In this document: positions 1 through 8,965 of the stretch, in pieces
Position numbering within the stretch: the stretch's first letter is position 1
How the letters are laid out: each line of letters begins with the position of its first letter
Assembly: GCF_900103455.1 (NCBI RefSeq)
Contig: NZ_FNHI01000026.1
Location: forward strand, 1 to 64,000
Origin: Streptomyces wuyuanensis
GTDB taxonomy: Bacteria; Actinomycetota; Actinomycetes; Streptomycetales; Streptomycetaceae
Direction of reading: 5' to 3'
DNA: 64,000 nt
Program-made: the position numbers and the translations under genes
Notes under the pieces: model-generated
What the model was told of the DNA's origin: nothing
Database searches by the model: none
Seen by the model: only the letters and a program-made list of their open reading frames with translations

Positions 1-322
1 TCACCCACACCACGGGATCGACGACCGGCACCGTCTTGACCGCAACCGCCCGCAACACCGCCGCGTGGTCCCACGGCGACTGGCTCACGAACTGCTGCAA
101 GGCCTGCATGTCACCGTCCGGCAGCCGCTCGGCCATCGGCTGGATCGACTTCCTCCGCCCCTCCAGCATCAGCCCACGCAGATAGCAGTCGCCCTTCGCC
201 CGCTGATCCCGCCGGGGCACCGAAGCGAACACCTCAGCCACGAACGCAGCCAACTCACCGCGCAATTCCTCAACTTCCCCCAAGTCCACCGGACCACCAT
301 GCCCGAACCACCACCACACCAC
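1..322 (-). CDS. IS701-family transposase, N-terminal part (cut by window edge)
   Basis: The reverse strand reads open from a GTG near 322 off the left edge of the window (107 codons visible). The protein carries DQRAKGDCYLRGLMLEGRR, then IQPMAERLPDGDMQALQQF and SPWD, which are hallmarks of the N-terminal region of IS701-type DDE transposases. A stop lies just upstream at 332-334, so the start must be one of the TTG/GTG codons at 317-325. The catalytic DDE core would lie outside the window, so whether the element is intact cannot be judged. Family identification is confident; the exact start is not. Confidence 0.8.
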   Translation of the reverse strand, partial: MVWWWFGHGGPVDLGEVEELRGELAAFVAEVFASVPRRDQRAKGDCYLRGLMLEGRRKSIQPMAERLPDGDMQALQQFVSQSPWDHAAVLRAVAVKTVPVVDPVVWV

Positions 323-487
323 CAAGCCGACCTAACGAAGTACTACTAGCTCCGTGCACGGGCCCGGGGAGCCCGGTACGCGACCGTCTCCGGGAATGCC
401 CGACCGGGCCCCGCCCCGTGGCCGTGCCGCGTGCTCAGGGGCTGGACCCAGGGGCGGGACTCGGTAGGCCACCGGTGCCTCGGCCGG

Positions 488-961
488 CTACGCGGCCGAG
501 CCGGCGCCGGCCCGCGCGCGCAGGAACAACTGGAGGAGCAGCCGCCGGTCGGCAACCGGGACGGTCTCCTGCCCGCTGTGGAGGGCCTCCCGACCGTGCA
601 GGAAGCGACGCTGGTTCACGATGAGGTAGTCCCCCGGCTGGAGCATGAAGGAGACCTGCCCCCGGACCAGCTCCTCGGCGAGCTCCCTGGCGGCCTCGGC
701 ATGCGCCTGGCCGAGCTCGGACCTCTCCGGCATCTTGGCGGTGAACCGGACGAACCCGCCGCCCGGGGAGGAGCCATCCAGGATCGGAAACGGCCTGTAC
801 TCCTCGCCCACACCGTGCAGGTCGAAAAAGGGCCCGTAGCGGTAGGCCGACTCGGCCAGCAGGGCGCGGCTGTCCTCCGACAGCCGCGCCATCGCCGCGT
901 GGGCATCGGAGAGGATGCTGGGGCCGCCGCCGAGCGGCACCCTCGGGTATTCGTCCCGACA
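488..961 (-). pseudogene. TauD/TfdA-like Fe(II)/2-oxoglutarate dioxygenase, C-terminal fragment
   Basis: The translation from about 961 down to a stop at 488 resembles the C-terminal half of clavaminate-synthase/TauD-like dioxygenases. It contains LGGGPSILSD, a YRYGPFFD segment, GDYLIVNQRRFLHGRE (whose His would be the distal iron ligand) and a closing RRLLLQLFLR (whose Arg would bind 2-oxoglutarate). No N-terminal half with the HxD iron motif is found upstream; the frame runs into unrelated sequence before 1087. It is therefore read as a truncated remnant rather than a working enzyme. Confidence 0.6.
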
Positions 962-1177
962 CCCACGCATTTGATGCCTGGCCAGGCCCGGCTGGCCGGC
1001 GATCCGGGGCGCCAGTTCCTGGTGTCGCAGCCGGCGATCTCCCATCTTCTGCGTGTGCCGACAGGCCGGCCTGGTGCATGTGCACACACAGGGGCGTAAC
1101 CACTTCTACCGTGTGGCTCCTGAGGCTCTCGCACCGGCGCATAGGACGACCCGCGACGCGCCCCAACCGGAACGCCC

Positions 1178-1780
1178 CTACAGCCAGTCGTGCGTCCGTG
1201 CGTAGCGGGCCGCCTCGTGGCGGGTGCGGGTCTGGGTCTTCTGCATGGCGTTCGAGAGGTAGTTGCGTACGGTGCCCTCGGCCAGGTGGAGGCTGGCGGC
1301 GATGTCGGCGACGGAGTAGCCGTCGCGGGTGCCGCGCAGGACGTCGATCTCGCGGTCGGTGAGGGGGCAGTCGTCGACGACGGCGAGCGCGGAGACGTCG
1401 GGGTCGATCCACCGCTTGCCTTCGTGCAGGGTGGTGATCACGGAGGTGATGTGCGCGGGTTCCGCCGACTTGCTGACGAAGCCCTGGACGCCGAGTTTCA
1501 GGGCCTTGCGCAGCACGCCTGGCCGGGCGTGCCGGGTCAGCATGAGGATCACCTGCTCCGGCCGGGCACGGCGGATCTCGGCGACCGCGCCCAGGCCGTC
1601 CACCCCGGGCATCTCCAGGTCGATGACGAGCACGTCGGGCCGGTGCTCGAGCGTCGCCCGGACCGCGGATTCGCCGTCCTGCGCCTCGGCGAGCACGGTG
1701 ATCCCGCCCTCCAGGGTCAGCAGCGCCGCGAGCGCTTTGCGCAGCAGGGCCTCGTCGTCGGCCAGCACCACGGTCGTCAC
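1178..1780 (-). CDS. NarL/FixJ-type response regulator (DesR-like)
   Basis: 200 residues. An N-terminal receiver domain has the acidic pair (ADDEALLRKAL), the phospho-acceptor Asp in VLVIDLEMPGVDG, and the conserved Lys in GFVSKSAEP. It is followed by a LuxR-type helix-turn-helix (LTDREIDVLRGTRDGYSVADIA and a TVRNYLSNAMQKT recognition helix). Its GTG start overlaps the TGA of the upstream kinase by 4 nt, so the pair is translationally coupled. The divergent ABC exporter is the likely target. Family is certain; the signal is unknown. Confidence 0.93.
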   Translation of the reverse strand: MTTVVLADDEALLRKALAALLTLEGGITVLAEAQDGESAVRATLEHRPDVLVIDLEMPGVDGLGAVAEIRRARPEQVILMLTRHARPGVLRKALKLGVQGFVSKSAEPAHITSVITTLHEGKRWIDPDVSALAVVDDCPLTDREIDVLRGTRDGYSVADIAASLHLAEGTVRNYLSNAMQKTQTRTRHEAARYARTHDWL

Positions 1781-3009
1781 CTCTCTGACCTCCTGAACGG
1801 GAACTGCGCGCGTGTGAGGAAGCGCCCGTCCCTCTTCTCCACCGTCAGCTCGCCTCCGTTGTCCGCGATGCGCTCCTTGAGCGTGGACAGTCCGCTGAGT
1901 CCGGACAGGGGCGTGGTGCCTGCGCCGTCGTTGAGGACGGCGATGCCCGCCTCGGAGAGCGTGATCCTCACGTACGTGGCCTGCGCATGACGCAGGATGT
2001 TGGTCGTCGTCTCGCGTAGCACCTGGCCGAGCAGCTCGTTGGCCCGCTCGTCGACCTCGGCCTCCCGCTCGACCCGGACGTGGATACCGGCTGCCTCGAA
2101 GAGGTTCTTCGCGTTCTCCAGCTCAGCGGAGAGGTTGAGCCGTCGCTGCGCGTAGGCGAGTTCCTTGGTCTGGGTGATGGTGTCGCCGACGAGGGCGCGC
2201 ACCTCCCGTAGTTCCTCCCCCGCGCGCCTGACGTCGGTTCCGAGCAGCCTCTCGGCCAGCGTGATCTTCAGTTTCACCACGTGCAGGGTGTGCCCCTGGA
2301 TGTCGTGCAGGTCGCTGGCGAACCGCATGCGTTCCTGTACGACCGCCAGTTCCGACTCCCGTTCCCGTGCGTCCTCCAGCTCCTCGACAAGGTCGTAGAA
2401 GACCTGGCCGGCGAACATGCTGCCGGCCATCACCACGGTGACACCCGCCGGGAGCAGGACGTACAGGGGCAGGACGTCCGTCACGTCGTCCGGCGCGATC
2501 AGCAGCTTTGCCGCGCCCACGAGGGCGACGAAGGTGACCAGTCCGACGGCGGCCACGACGCGATGGCGCGGCACTTTGGGGGCGTAGAGCGAACCGACGA
2601 CGGAGATGCCGAAGAACGCGGCGTGGGCGTCCAGTACCAGCGCGCCGACGATCCACACTGCGGCCGTGACGATCAGGCACGGGAGGACGACGCGCGGGAT
2701 GCCGACCGCCGTCCACCGTACGGAGGCGACGAAGGCGGCGATCGCACCAGCGCTCAGGACGAGCGCCTGCGGCCAGGTCCGGGCGTCGACCGCGACCACC
2801 AGCGTGCCCGCCGAGAGGGTGACGACGGCCATCGTGACGACGTTGAGCCGGCGCAACCGTTCGCGTGTCTGCGCACGGGGTCCGGTCGTCGTGTGGGCCC
2901 GCTTCGCTTTCACCGCGGAGTCCGCGGGCTGCGCACGGGGATGGCCAGGGTTCTGGGCACGACGGCGCCCGCGGCCGTCCACGCGAGCCACTGGTGGTCG
3001 TCCAGCCAT
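1777..3009 (-). CDS. DesK-like membrane histidine kinase
   Basis: 410 residues as drawn. After an Arg/Pro-rich start come about five hydrophobic segments (roughly residues 58-205), a short coiled region, an HisKA_3 dimerisation box with the phospho-acceptor His in ASDLHDIQGHTL (about residue 235), and a HATPase_c domain (LRETTTNILRHAQA for the N box, LSGLSGLSTLKERI near the G boxes). The first 32 codons look poorly conserved, so a GTG at 2913 is an alternative start. It pairs with the overlapping response regulator, and the divergent ABC exporter suggests sensing of a membrane-active compound. Confidence 0.88.
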   Translation of the reverse strand: MAGRPPVARVDGRGRRRAQNPGHPRAQPADSAVKAKRAHTTTGPRAQTRERLRRLNVVTMAVVTLSAGTLVVAVDARTWPQALVLSAGAIAAFVASVRWTAVGIPRVVLPCLIVTAAVWIVGALVLDAHAAFFGISVVGSLYAPKVPRHRVVAAVGLVTFVALVGAAKLLIAPDDVTDVLPLYVLLPAGVTVVMAGSMFAGQVFYDLVEELEDARERESELAVVQERMRFASDLHDIQGHTLHVVKLKITLAERLLGTDVRRAGEELREVRALVGDTITQTKELAYAQRRLNLSAELENAKNLFEAAGIHVRVEREAEVDERANELLGQVLRETTTNILRHAQATYVRITLSEAGIAVLNDGAGTTPLSGLSGLSTLKERIADNGGELTVEKRDGRFLTRAQFPFRRSER

Positions 3010-3233
3010 GACTCCATGGAATCAGGGTAGAGGCCGGCGCCGTGGTACTGAGGGGCGAAGGCGGTGCAGACCGTGACGAAAGCGGCGGCATTGGTCGCAG
3101 GCAGGACGCGCTGGGGCCGGGTGTCCATGGGAGGTCTCTCCGGAATCGAACGATGAGGTGCGCCCGAGAGCGATGTTCGGGATCGGCAGCGGGGTCGGTC
3201 CCGAAGTTTCCCCCGGTTTCCCGGGTGCCACCA

Positions 3234-3291
3234 GTGACACCACGTCATGCCTGCCCCCGGGAGAATGTCACGGACCGTTGGTGACACCACG
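3234..3291. promoter_or_regulatory. Repeated 11-mer GTGACACCACG in the kinase/ABC intergenic region
   Basis: GTGACACCACG occurs exactly twice, at 3234-3244 and 3281-3291, 47 bp apart, between the divergent two-component genes and the ABC exporter. The first copy continues as GTGACACCACGTCAT, an imperfect palindrome with GTGAC and GTCAT arms, and GTCAC recurs at about 3267. The position fits an operator for the neighbouring response regulator, but binding is inferred only from location. Confidence 0.4.
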
Positions 3292-3330
3292 CCACTGCCC
3301 GGCGTCCGGGGCTTCGGTTGGAATCGGTAC

Positions 3331-4218
3331 ATGACCTCGACAACCGTCATTGACGTTGACCGGCTCAACCTTAGCTACGGCGGCTTCCACGCCGTGAAGG
3401 ACCTGTCGTTCCATGTGCAGAAGGGTGAGCTCTATGCGCTGCTCGGCACCAACGGTGCCGGCAAGACCTCCACCCTGGAGACGGCGGAAGGCCACCGCGC
3501 GGCCGACTCGGGTACCGTGCGCGTCTTCGGGCGCAGCCCCCGGGACCGGCGGGCCGTGCGCTCCCGGATGGGCATCATGCTGCAGGAGAGTGGGTTCTCC
3601 CCGGACCTGACGGTGAAGGAGTCCGTACAGCTGATCGGCACGCTGTCTCGGCGCACCGACAGGGTCGAACGTGTGCTCGATATTGTTGATCTGAAGAGCA
3701 AGTCCGACACCAAAGTGTCTCAGCTCTCCGGAGGCGAGAAGCGGCGTCTGGACTTCGCCACCGCCGTCTACGGCCAGCCCGAGCTGATCTTCCTCGACGA
3801 GCCCACCACCGGACTGGACATCCAGTCCCGCGACGCCCTGTGGCAGGCCGTGGACAAACTCCGCGAGGACGGTTCCACCATCGTGCTCACCACGCACTAC
3901 CTGGAGGAAGCCCAGCAGCACGCCGACCGCATCGGGCTCATGCACAAGGGCACCCTTCACCAGGAAGGCACTGTCTCGGAGCTGACCCGGACCCTGCCGG
4001 CCACCATCCGCTTCTCCCTGGCAGCCCCCGCGCCGGAGCCGCTGCCACTGCTCCTCAGGAGCGACGACCGCGGGAAGTTCCTGATCGAGACCTTCGACCT
4101 GCCGCACGACCTCTACACCCTGCTCGGCTGGGCGCACACCCATGGAGCCGAACTGCGCGAACTCGAAGCCGGACCGACCCGACTCGACGACGTCTTCCGC
4201 GCGATCAGCGCCGACTGA
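3331..4218 (+). CDS. ABC exporter ATP-binding protein (DrrA/antibiotic-resistance type)
   Basis: 295 residues. Walker A is GTNGAGKTS, the signature is LSGGEKRRLDFATAV, Walker B is LIFLDEPTTGLD, and the H-loop is TTHYLEEAQQH. A C-terminal extension of about 80 residues is typical of exporter ATPases. The ATG at 3331 is chosen because homology begins at once (VIDVDRLNLSYGG); an in-frame ATG at 3247 would add 28 unlikely residues. No clear Shine-Dalgarno is seen, so the mRNA may be leaderless. It forms a transporter with the permease that follows. Confidence 0.93.
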   Translation: MTSTTVIDVDRLNLSYGGFHAVKDLSFHVQKGELYALLGTNGAGKTSTLETAEGHRAADSGTVRVFGRSPRDRRAVRSRMGIMLQESGFSPDLTVKESVQLIGTLSRRTDRVERVLDIVDLKSKSDTKVSQLSGGEKRRLDFATAVYGQPELIFLDEPTTGLDIQSRDALWQAVDKLREDGSTIVLTTHYLEEAQQHADRIGLMHKGTLHQEGTVSELTRTLPATIRFSLAAPAPEPLPLLLRSDDRGKFLIETFDLPHDLYTLLGWAHTHGAELRELEAGPTRLDDVFRAISAD

Positions 4219-4302
4219 CACCACAGAGAGCTCGGCCGCCCACCGGAAGCCGCCGCACACTCGACGCCCATCCGCCGGAAACCACAGGAATGAACCATCA
4301 CG

Positions 4303-5022
4303 ATGCTCTCCATCGCTCTGAGTGAGCTGATCCAGATCTTCCGCAATCGGCTGGTGCTGCTGACCAGCTTCGTCATCCCGATCGTGCCCTGCGCGTTCTT
4401 CATCTACCGGCACGAGATCTTCGCCGAACTGGGCAGCCTCGGATACATCGCCGCGGTGGTCATGTTCACCGTGGGAGCCTTCGGGCTCTACACGACCACG
4501 GTGACCACGCTGGCCTCGCGGCGCCAGAACCTCTTCCTCAAACGGCTGCGCTCGACCCCGGCGAGTGACGCCGGGATCCTCGTCGGGCTGATGCTCCCGG
4601 TCACCGTCCTCGCGATCGTGCAGATGGTCGCGATCCTCGCCGTGCTGGCAGCCGTCACCGGCGCCCCGGACAGCGTCCCGCTGCTCGCCGTGGCGGTCCT
4701 CTCCACACTGGTCATGATGCTCGCCCTGGGCCTGGCCACGGCGGGGCTGACGAACTCCCCCGAGCACGCCCAGGTGACCACCCTCCCCGTCAGCCTCGGT
4801 GCCATCGGCGTCTCCACCTGGGTGGGGATCACCGGCACCGAGGAGCTCACCCAGCTCAAGCGGCTCCTCCCGGGCGGCTCGGCCACCGAACTCGTCCTCA
4901 ACGCCTGGAACGGCGGCGTACCCGCGGCGGACTCCCTGTCACTCCTGCTGCCGACGCTGGCCTGGGTCGTCTTCGCCGTCGCGCTGGCCTCCCGCATGTT
5001 CCGGTGGGAACCGCGCCGCTGA
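4303..5022 (+). CDS. ABC-2 type permease of the exporter
   Basis: 239 residues with about six hydrophobic segments arranged as in ABC-2 permeases. A cytoplasmic turn (TLASRRQNLFLKRLRSTP) follows the second membrane segment and is the usual coupling region. It starts 84 nt after the ATPase gene and completes a half-exporter that would work as a dimer with two ATPase copies. Control by the divergent DesK/DesR-like pair is likely from the arrangement. The substrate is unknown; small hydrophobic drugs or lipids are typical for the family. Confidence 0.88.
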   Translation: MLSIALSELIQIFRNRLVLLTSFVIPIVPCAFFIYRHEIFAELGSLGYIAAVVMFTVGAFGLYTTTVTTLASRRQNLFLKRLRSTPASDAGILVGLMLPVTVLAIVQMVAILAVLAAVTGAPDSVPLLAVAVLSTLVMMLALGLATAGLTNSPEHAQVTTLPVSLGAIGVSTWVGITGTEELTQLKRLLPGGSATELVLNAWNGGVPAADSLSLLLPTLAWVVFAVALASRMFRWEPRR

Positions 5023-5724
5023 CCCCATGGCCGCCCACCCGCCAGTCGCCCGTACCGATCCGACAGTCCGGACGCGCGGGACCGCTATCCTCGCGAACAT
5101 CGCCGGCCCCCACCCCTGACCTGGAGATGGCACCCCCGGCAGGACACCCGCTCGGCACTTGTCCTCCAGTAGCCCGTCGCCCCACTACATCGACGACCGT
5201 CCCCGCCGAACGCCTTGCAGAACAAGAACGCCAACGCGGTCGGCGCCACGCCTTCACGGGGCACTCCGGCAGCCGAGACGGCAGCAATAAATCGCTCGAT
5301 GGGGTGGGGCGGCCCCGGTCGTACTGCGTCCCGCCATCAGCGGGGAGCGGGGCCTATCCCGCACACTCCTTACGTTTGCAAGAGGGTCGGGTCGATGTCG
5401 CACGCCGCGTATAGCCGGACGGCGGACCCACCCGAACCTCTGGGCTGTAGCAAACGCAGCCTCGGCGCTGCGCTGATTGCGGGGCGGCAGGGGCGAGATA
5501 GCCGGGGGCCGGCTCGATCATCCGCCACCTCTCATTGTTCGGATAATCGCCCAACTACTGCGATCTCAGGGCGGGCAGGGGAAGATTCAGACATCCCGCC
5601 AAGCGCCGACGGTATGCCGGCTCACCGACAACAACTCCGCCCTCACACGCCGGCCGTTCAACGACCGCACCCCTGCCGGAACGGTTCACGCTCTGGCAGG
5701 GGGCGCGGCATGGGCGCTCTGGCG
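5023..5724. other. Gene-poor stretch
   Basis: I find no convincing coding region, RNA gene or IS signature in these 700 bases. Open frames here are short, lack recognisable motifs and lack plausible ribosome sites. It separates the ABC exporter from decayed DNA and may itself be degenerate. Confidence 0.5.
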
Positions 5725-6036
5725 TCAGCTGCGGGGGATGCGGTCGTTCAGCCAGCCGGAGGCCGCCCCGTTGTCCCGGACCACCACGTAGTCGTTGCGC
5801 TTGTCTCCGTCGAGGTCGGCGAAGTCGATGTTGTCGCGGGGGGCACCGACCCCGGAGGCGACTTCGCCGGTCCGCTTCCATGCCCAGCCTCCACCTGCGG
5901 CGGGGCCGTCGTTGAGCCAGGCACGTACCTGCCCGTGGTCGCCGAGAACGAGGTAGTCGACGCGGTTGTCCCCGTTGAGGTCGACGAGCCGTACCTGGTC
6001 GCGTGCGGCGCCGACGCCGGAGGCGACTTCGCCCTT
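5725..6036 (-). pseudogene. FG-GAP/VCBS-repeat protein, C-terminal fragment
   Basis: Two tandem repeats are visible: VRLVDLNGDNRVDYLVLGDHG, followed by GWAWKRTGEVASGVG, then FADLDGDKRNDYVVVRDNG and a closing GWLND. The DxDGDxxxDY signature is the calcium-binding FG-GAP/VCBS motif of secreted beta-propeller-like proteins. The frame ends at a natural-looking stop at 5725 but loses homology upstream at about 6036, where an IS1380 fragment begins. The gene is therefore a 3' remnant cut by the element. Confidence 0.6.
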
Positions 6037-6407
6037 CCGTAGCGGGTCGTACCCGCATGTCCGCGTTGCGGGCACTGGCCGCGGGGTGGTCTCACAGTCC
6101 GGCGCCGTCCTGCTGGTCGAGACCGCCCGCAAGGCCGGGCTGGACGCTGCACCGTCAACGGCTCTGGCGCCGTGGCGTAAGGCGCGCGCGGTCCATGATC
6201 CCGGCAAGATTCTGCTGGACCTCGCGCTCGCCGTGGCCCTGGGCGGGGACTGCCTGGCCGATGTTGGGATGCTGCGGGCCGAGCCCGCCGTGTTCGGGCC
6301 GTAGCCTCCGACCCGTCTCCCGCCTGGTCGATACCCTTGCCGCAGCCGGGCCCCGTGCACTGGCGGCGATCCGGCGGGCGCATGCCGAAGTCCGCGAATG
6401 TGTCTCG
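6037..6407 (+). mobile_element. IS1380-family transposase, N-terminal fragment with frameshift
   Basis: The translation (RKAGLDAA, then PWRKARAVHDPGKILLD and ALAVALGGDCLAD) closely parallels the N-terminal part of the IS1380 transposase at 14833-16252. The frame ends at a stop at 6304. Homology continues in another frame with VSRLVDTLAAAGPRALAAI and HAEVRE up to about 6407, so there is a frameshift near 6295. The catalytic part is missing. Its left junction cuts the FG-GAP gene and its right junction meets a reversed piece of an oligopeptide ABC gene. Confidence 0.7.
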
Positions 6408-6572
6408 AGGCCGCCGCGGCTGTAGGGGTGGCGGGGTCCGGACGTGCCGAAGAAGGTGGTCGCGTCGGAGAGTTGGATGATGCGGCCCGCGTACATGACG
6501 GCGATCCGGTCGGCGATGCCCTCGGCCGCGGACAGGTCGTGGGTGATCACCAGCAGGGCCCGGTCGGCGTCG
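6408..6572 (-). pseudogene. Inverted piece of an OppD/DppD-type ATPase gene
   Basis: On the reverse strand the sequence reads DRALLVITHDLSAAEGIAD, RIAVMYAGRI and then FFGTSGPRHPYSRG, which is the H-loop to HPY region of peptide-importer ATPases. The natural continuation (LLQALPDR and the cysteine-rich tail) is not downstream of it. It lies immediately to its right on the opposite strand, starting at about 6573. This segment is therefore inverted relative to the rest of the gene. An extra base in the HPYSRG region also breaks the frame. Confidence 0.65.
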
Positions 6573-6765
6573 CCTCCTGCAAGCCCTCCCCGACCGGACC
6601 TTCACCCCTATCCCCGGCATGCCGCCCGAACTCGGGGACCTCCCCAACGGCTGTGCCTTCGCCTCCCGTTGCGACCGGGCCACCGACACCTGCGCAGCGA
6701 GGCCGCGCATGACGGACACGGTCGCCTGCCACCACCCGCACGTGCCGGAGGACGCCCGTGCTTGA
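6573..6765 (+). pseudogene. OppD/DppD C-terminal (oligo_HPY) tail
   Basis: The frame reads LLQALPDRTFTPIPGMPPEL, GCAFASRCDRATDTC and VACHHPHVP, the iron-sulfur-like cysteine tail typical of OppD/DppD peptide-importer ATPases. It ends with TGA at 6763-6765 and overlaps the start of the next ATPase gene by 8 nt, a normal dppD-dppF coupling. The upstream two thirds of the gene are absent or inverted (see 6408-6572), so no functional protein is expected. Confidence 0.7.
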
Positions 6766-7430
6766 ACTACGCGCCATCACCGCCGGCTACAATCGACGCG
6801 CCCCCGTGGTACGGGATGTCTCCCTGAACATCACACCCGGCGAAGCCGTCGGCCTGCTCGGCCCCAGCGGCTGCGGCAAATCCACTCTCGCCCGCGTCAC
6901 GCCCCTGCTGCACCGCCCCGACTCCGGAAGCCTGCTCCTCGACGGCGAACCCATACGCCACCGGGCGCCACCGGGCGCCACGCGAACAGCGCACAGCCTC
7001 CGGCGTGGTCTTCCAGCAACCCAGGCTCTCCGCCGACCCCCGCCTGCGGCTCACCGGCCTGATCGCCGAACCGCTGCGCGCCACGGGCCGCCGCGCCGAA
7101 GTACCCGACCGGGTCGCCGAACTGGCCGCAACCCTCGGTCTCACCCCGGACCTGCTGACCCGTCGCCCTCACGAAGTCAGCGATGGCCAACTCCAACGCG
7201 CCTGCCTCGCCCGCGCCCTGGTGCTGCGCCCCCGCCGGCTGATCTGCGACGAGACGACCGCCATGCTCGACGCCTCCACCAGCGCCGCCCTGGTCGCGGC
7301 CGTTGAGGACCACCGCCGTACCACCGGCGCGAGCCTGCTCGCGGTCGGCCACGACCGCACCCTCCTGCAGCGCTGGTGCGACCGCACGGTCCACTGGGAC
7401 GGCACAGGGAAAGACGTATCAGCCCGATGA
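6758..7430 (+). pseudogene. OppF/DppF-type peptide-importer ATPase, frameshifted by a 10-bp duplication
   Basis: Frame 1 gives MLELRAITAGY, Walker A GPSGCGKST and LLLDGEPIRHRAP, then loses sense. The other frame resumes with VVFQQPRLSADP (Q-loop), the signature VSDGQLQRACLARAL, Walker B LICDETTAMLD and AVGHDRTLL (H-loop), ending at 7430. Between them CCGGGCGCCA is tandemly duplicated (6961-6980); removing one copy restores a single frame of about 221 residues with all ATPase motifs. The lesion therefore looks recent. Confidence 0.75.
6961..6980 (+). repeat. 10-bp tandem duplication causing the oppF-like frameshift
   Basis: CCGGGCGCCA is present twice in direct tandem. Deleting one copy gives codons for IRHRAPREQRTASGVVFQQP, which joins the two conserved halves of the ATPase. 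Replication slippage is the likely cause. Confidence 0.8.
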
Positions 7431-7846
7431 CCCGGACCGTCACCGCGCCACCGCGCGCCACGGGCCGCCGGTGAGGACGACGGATTCCGTCACCCTGCGC
7501 CAGCGCCTGGCCCTGTCGGCCTCCTCGCCTGTGCGGGCCTCACCAGGACCAGTGCCGTCGACGAGCACGCCCCGAGCACAAGATCAAGATCACCGAGCCT
7601 CGGTGGGCGGCCCCTTCGGCGACATACGGCGGATTTGTCTGCCCCGTTCCGGCACCTCCTCGACCGCTTTCCGCGCAGCAGGTCACCGACCACTACGAGG
7701 ACCTGTTCGAGCCCTGCGTCCGCCGGCAGACGGTAGCCAACACCTGATTCGGCTGCCGAGACAGCGAGTCGTGTCCTAGTTCTACGAATCGGTCTCGAAC
7801 CGGGCCGCCGCTTGGGCGCCGAGGGCGGTGCGGCAATCATGGGGCC
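7431..7846. other. Gene-poor stretch upstream of the AmiC-like gene
   Basis: No supported gene is seen in these 416 bases. The last 70 bases before 7847 presumably hold the promoter of the binding-protein gene, but no convincing -10/-35 pair could be assigned. Confidence 0.4.
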
Positions 7847-8965
7847 ATGCACCGGTCGCCGCTCAGCCTCCACGCTCCCGAGTGGTTCACAGTCGACGAG
7901 TCGACCCTCAATGTCGCGTTCGTGTATCCGATGCAGGGGCCTGCCGGGATCTTCGGCCCCACCTGCGAGGCATGCGCGCGGCTGGCCGCCGAGGAGATCA
8001 ACAAGGCGGGCGGCGTGCTCGGCAAGGAGCTGCGGCTGCTGGAGGTGGACGGCGGCGCGGATCCCTGGCAGGTCGCGGACGAGGTCGAGGCACTGGTGGC
8101 GACGGGTGCGGTGCAGGGCGTCACCGGCTGGCACATCTCCTCGGTGCGGCAGGCGGTGGCTCCGCGGATCGCGCACCGTGTGCCGTACGTCTACACCGCT
8201 CTGTACGAAGGCGGCGAGCGTACCGAGGGTGTCTTCATGACCAGCGAGACCCCCGCCTGGCAGCTGCTGCCCGCGATGCGGCTGCTCGCCGAGGCGCGGG
8301 GCGTGCGCCGCTGGTTCATCGTGGGCAACAACTACGTCTGGCCCCGGCGCACCGCCCGGGCCGCCCGCCGTTACGCGCGCGACTGCCGGGGCCGGGTCTG
8401 CGATGAGGCGTACCTTCCGTTGGGCACCGACGACTTCACCGACGTCCTGCGGCGCATCGAACGGGCCGACGCCGACGGCGTGCTGATGCTCCTGGTGGGC
8501 AGCGATGCGGTCCGCTTCAACCGGGCCTTCGCCGCTGCCGGACTCGACCAACGGTGCCTGCGGCTGAGCACGCTCATGGACGAGAGCATGCTGCTGGGCA
8601 GCGGCCCCGAGGCAACCGCCGACCTCTACAGCACGGCCGGGTTCTTCGCCTCACTGGCGGATCAGAACACGATGGACTTCCACGGCCGGTACGCCGGCCG
8701 CTACGGGGTGGACGCTCCGGTACCCGGCAGCCTGGGCGAGTCCTGCTACGAGGGTGTGCTGCTGCTCGCGGCGCTCTTCGAACGGGCCCGCACCCTGGAT
8801 GTGTCCGCCATCGCAGCGGCCGCCGAGAATGTCGCGTACGAAGGTCCGCGCGGCCTGCTGAGTCTGGACGGCCGGCATGTGCGCCAGCGCATCTACCTGG
8901 CGCAGGCGGACGGGCTCGACTTCAACGTGCTCGCCCAACTGCGCGCTCCGCACGAACTGTTGTGA
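7847..8965 (+). CDS. AmiC-like periplasmic-binding-fold ligand sensor without signal peptide
   Basis: 372 residues of the type I branched-chain amino acid/urea/amide binding fold: VAFVYPMQGPAGIFG, AAEEINKAGGVLGKE, GVTGWHISSVRQAVA and FIVGNNYVWPRRTARAARR match the UrtA/AmiC family. Unlike UrtA just downstream, it has no signal peptide or lipobox; the fold begins about 20 residues after the start. That points to a cytoplasmic sensor, as AmiC is for amides in Pseudomonas. Its 3' end overlaps the convergent MarR gene by 44 nt. A regulatory role in amide or urea uptake is inferred. Confidence 0.85.
   Translation: MHRSPLSLHAPEWFTVDESTLNVAFVYPMQGPAGIFGPTCEACARLAAEEINKAGGVLGKELRLLEVDGGADPWQVADEVEALVATGAVQGVTGWHISSVRQAVAPRIAHRVPYVYTALYEGGERTEGVFMTSETPAWQLLPAMRLLAEARGVRRWFIVGNNYVWPRRTARAARRYARDCRGRVCDEAYLPLGTDDFTDVLRRIERADADGVLMLLVGSDAVRFNRAFAAAGLDQRCLRLSTLMDESMLLGSGPEATADLYSTAGFFASLADQNTMDFHGRYAGRYGVDAPVPGSLGESCYEGVLLLAALFERARTLDVSAIAAAAENVAYEGPRGLLSLDGRHVRQRIYLAQADGLDFNVLAQLRAPHELL

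Noticed and set aside
3268..4767. A 499-codon reverse frame across the ABC exporter
   Set aside because: Gln/Gly/His-rich shadow of the ATPase and permease genes with no recognisable domain.
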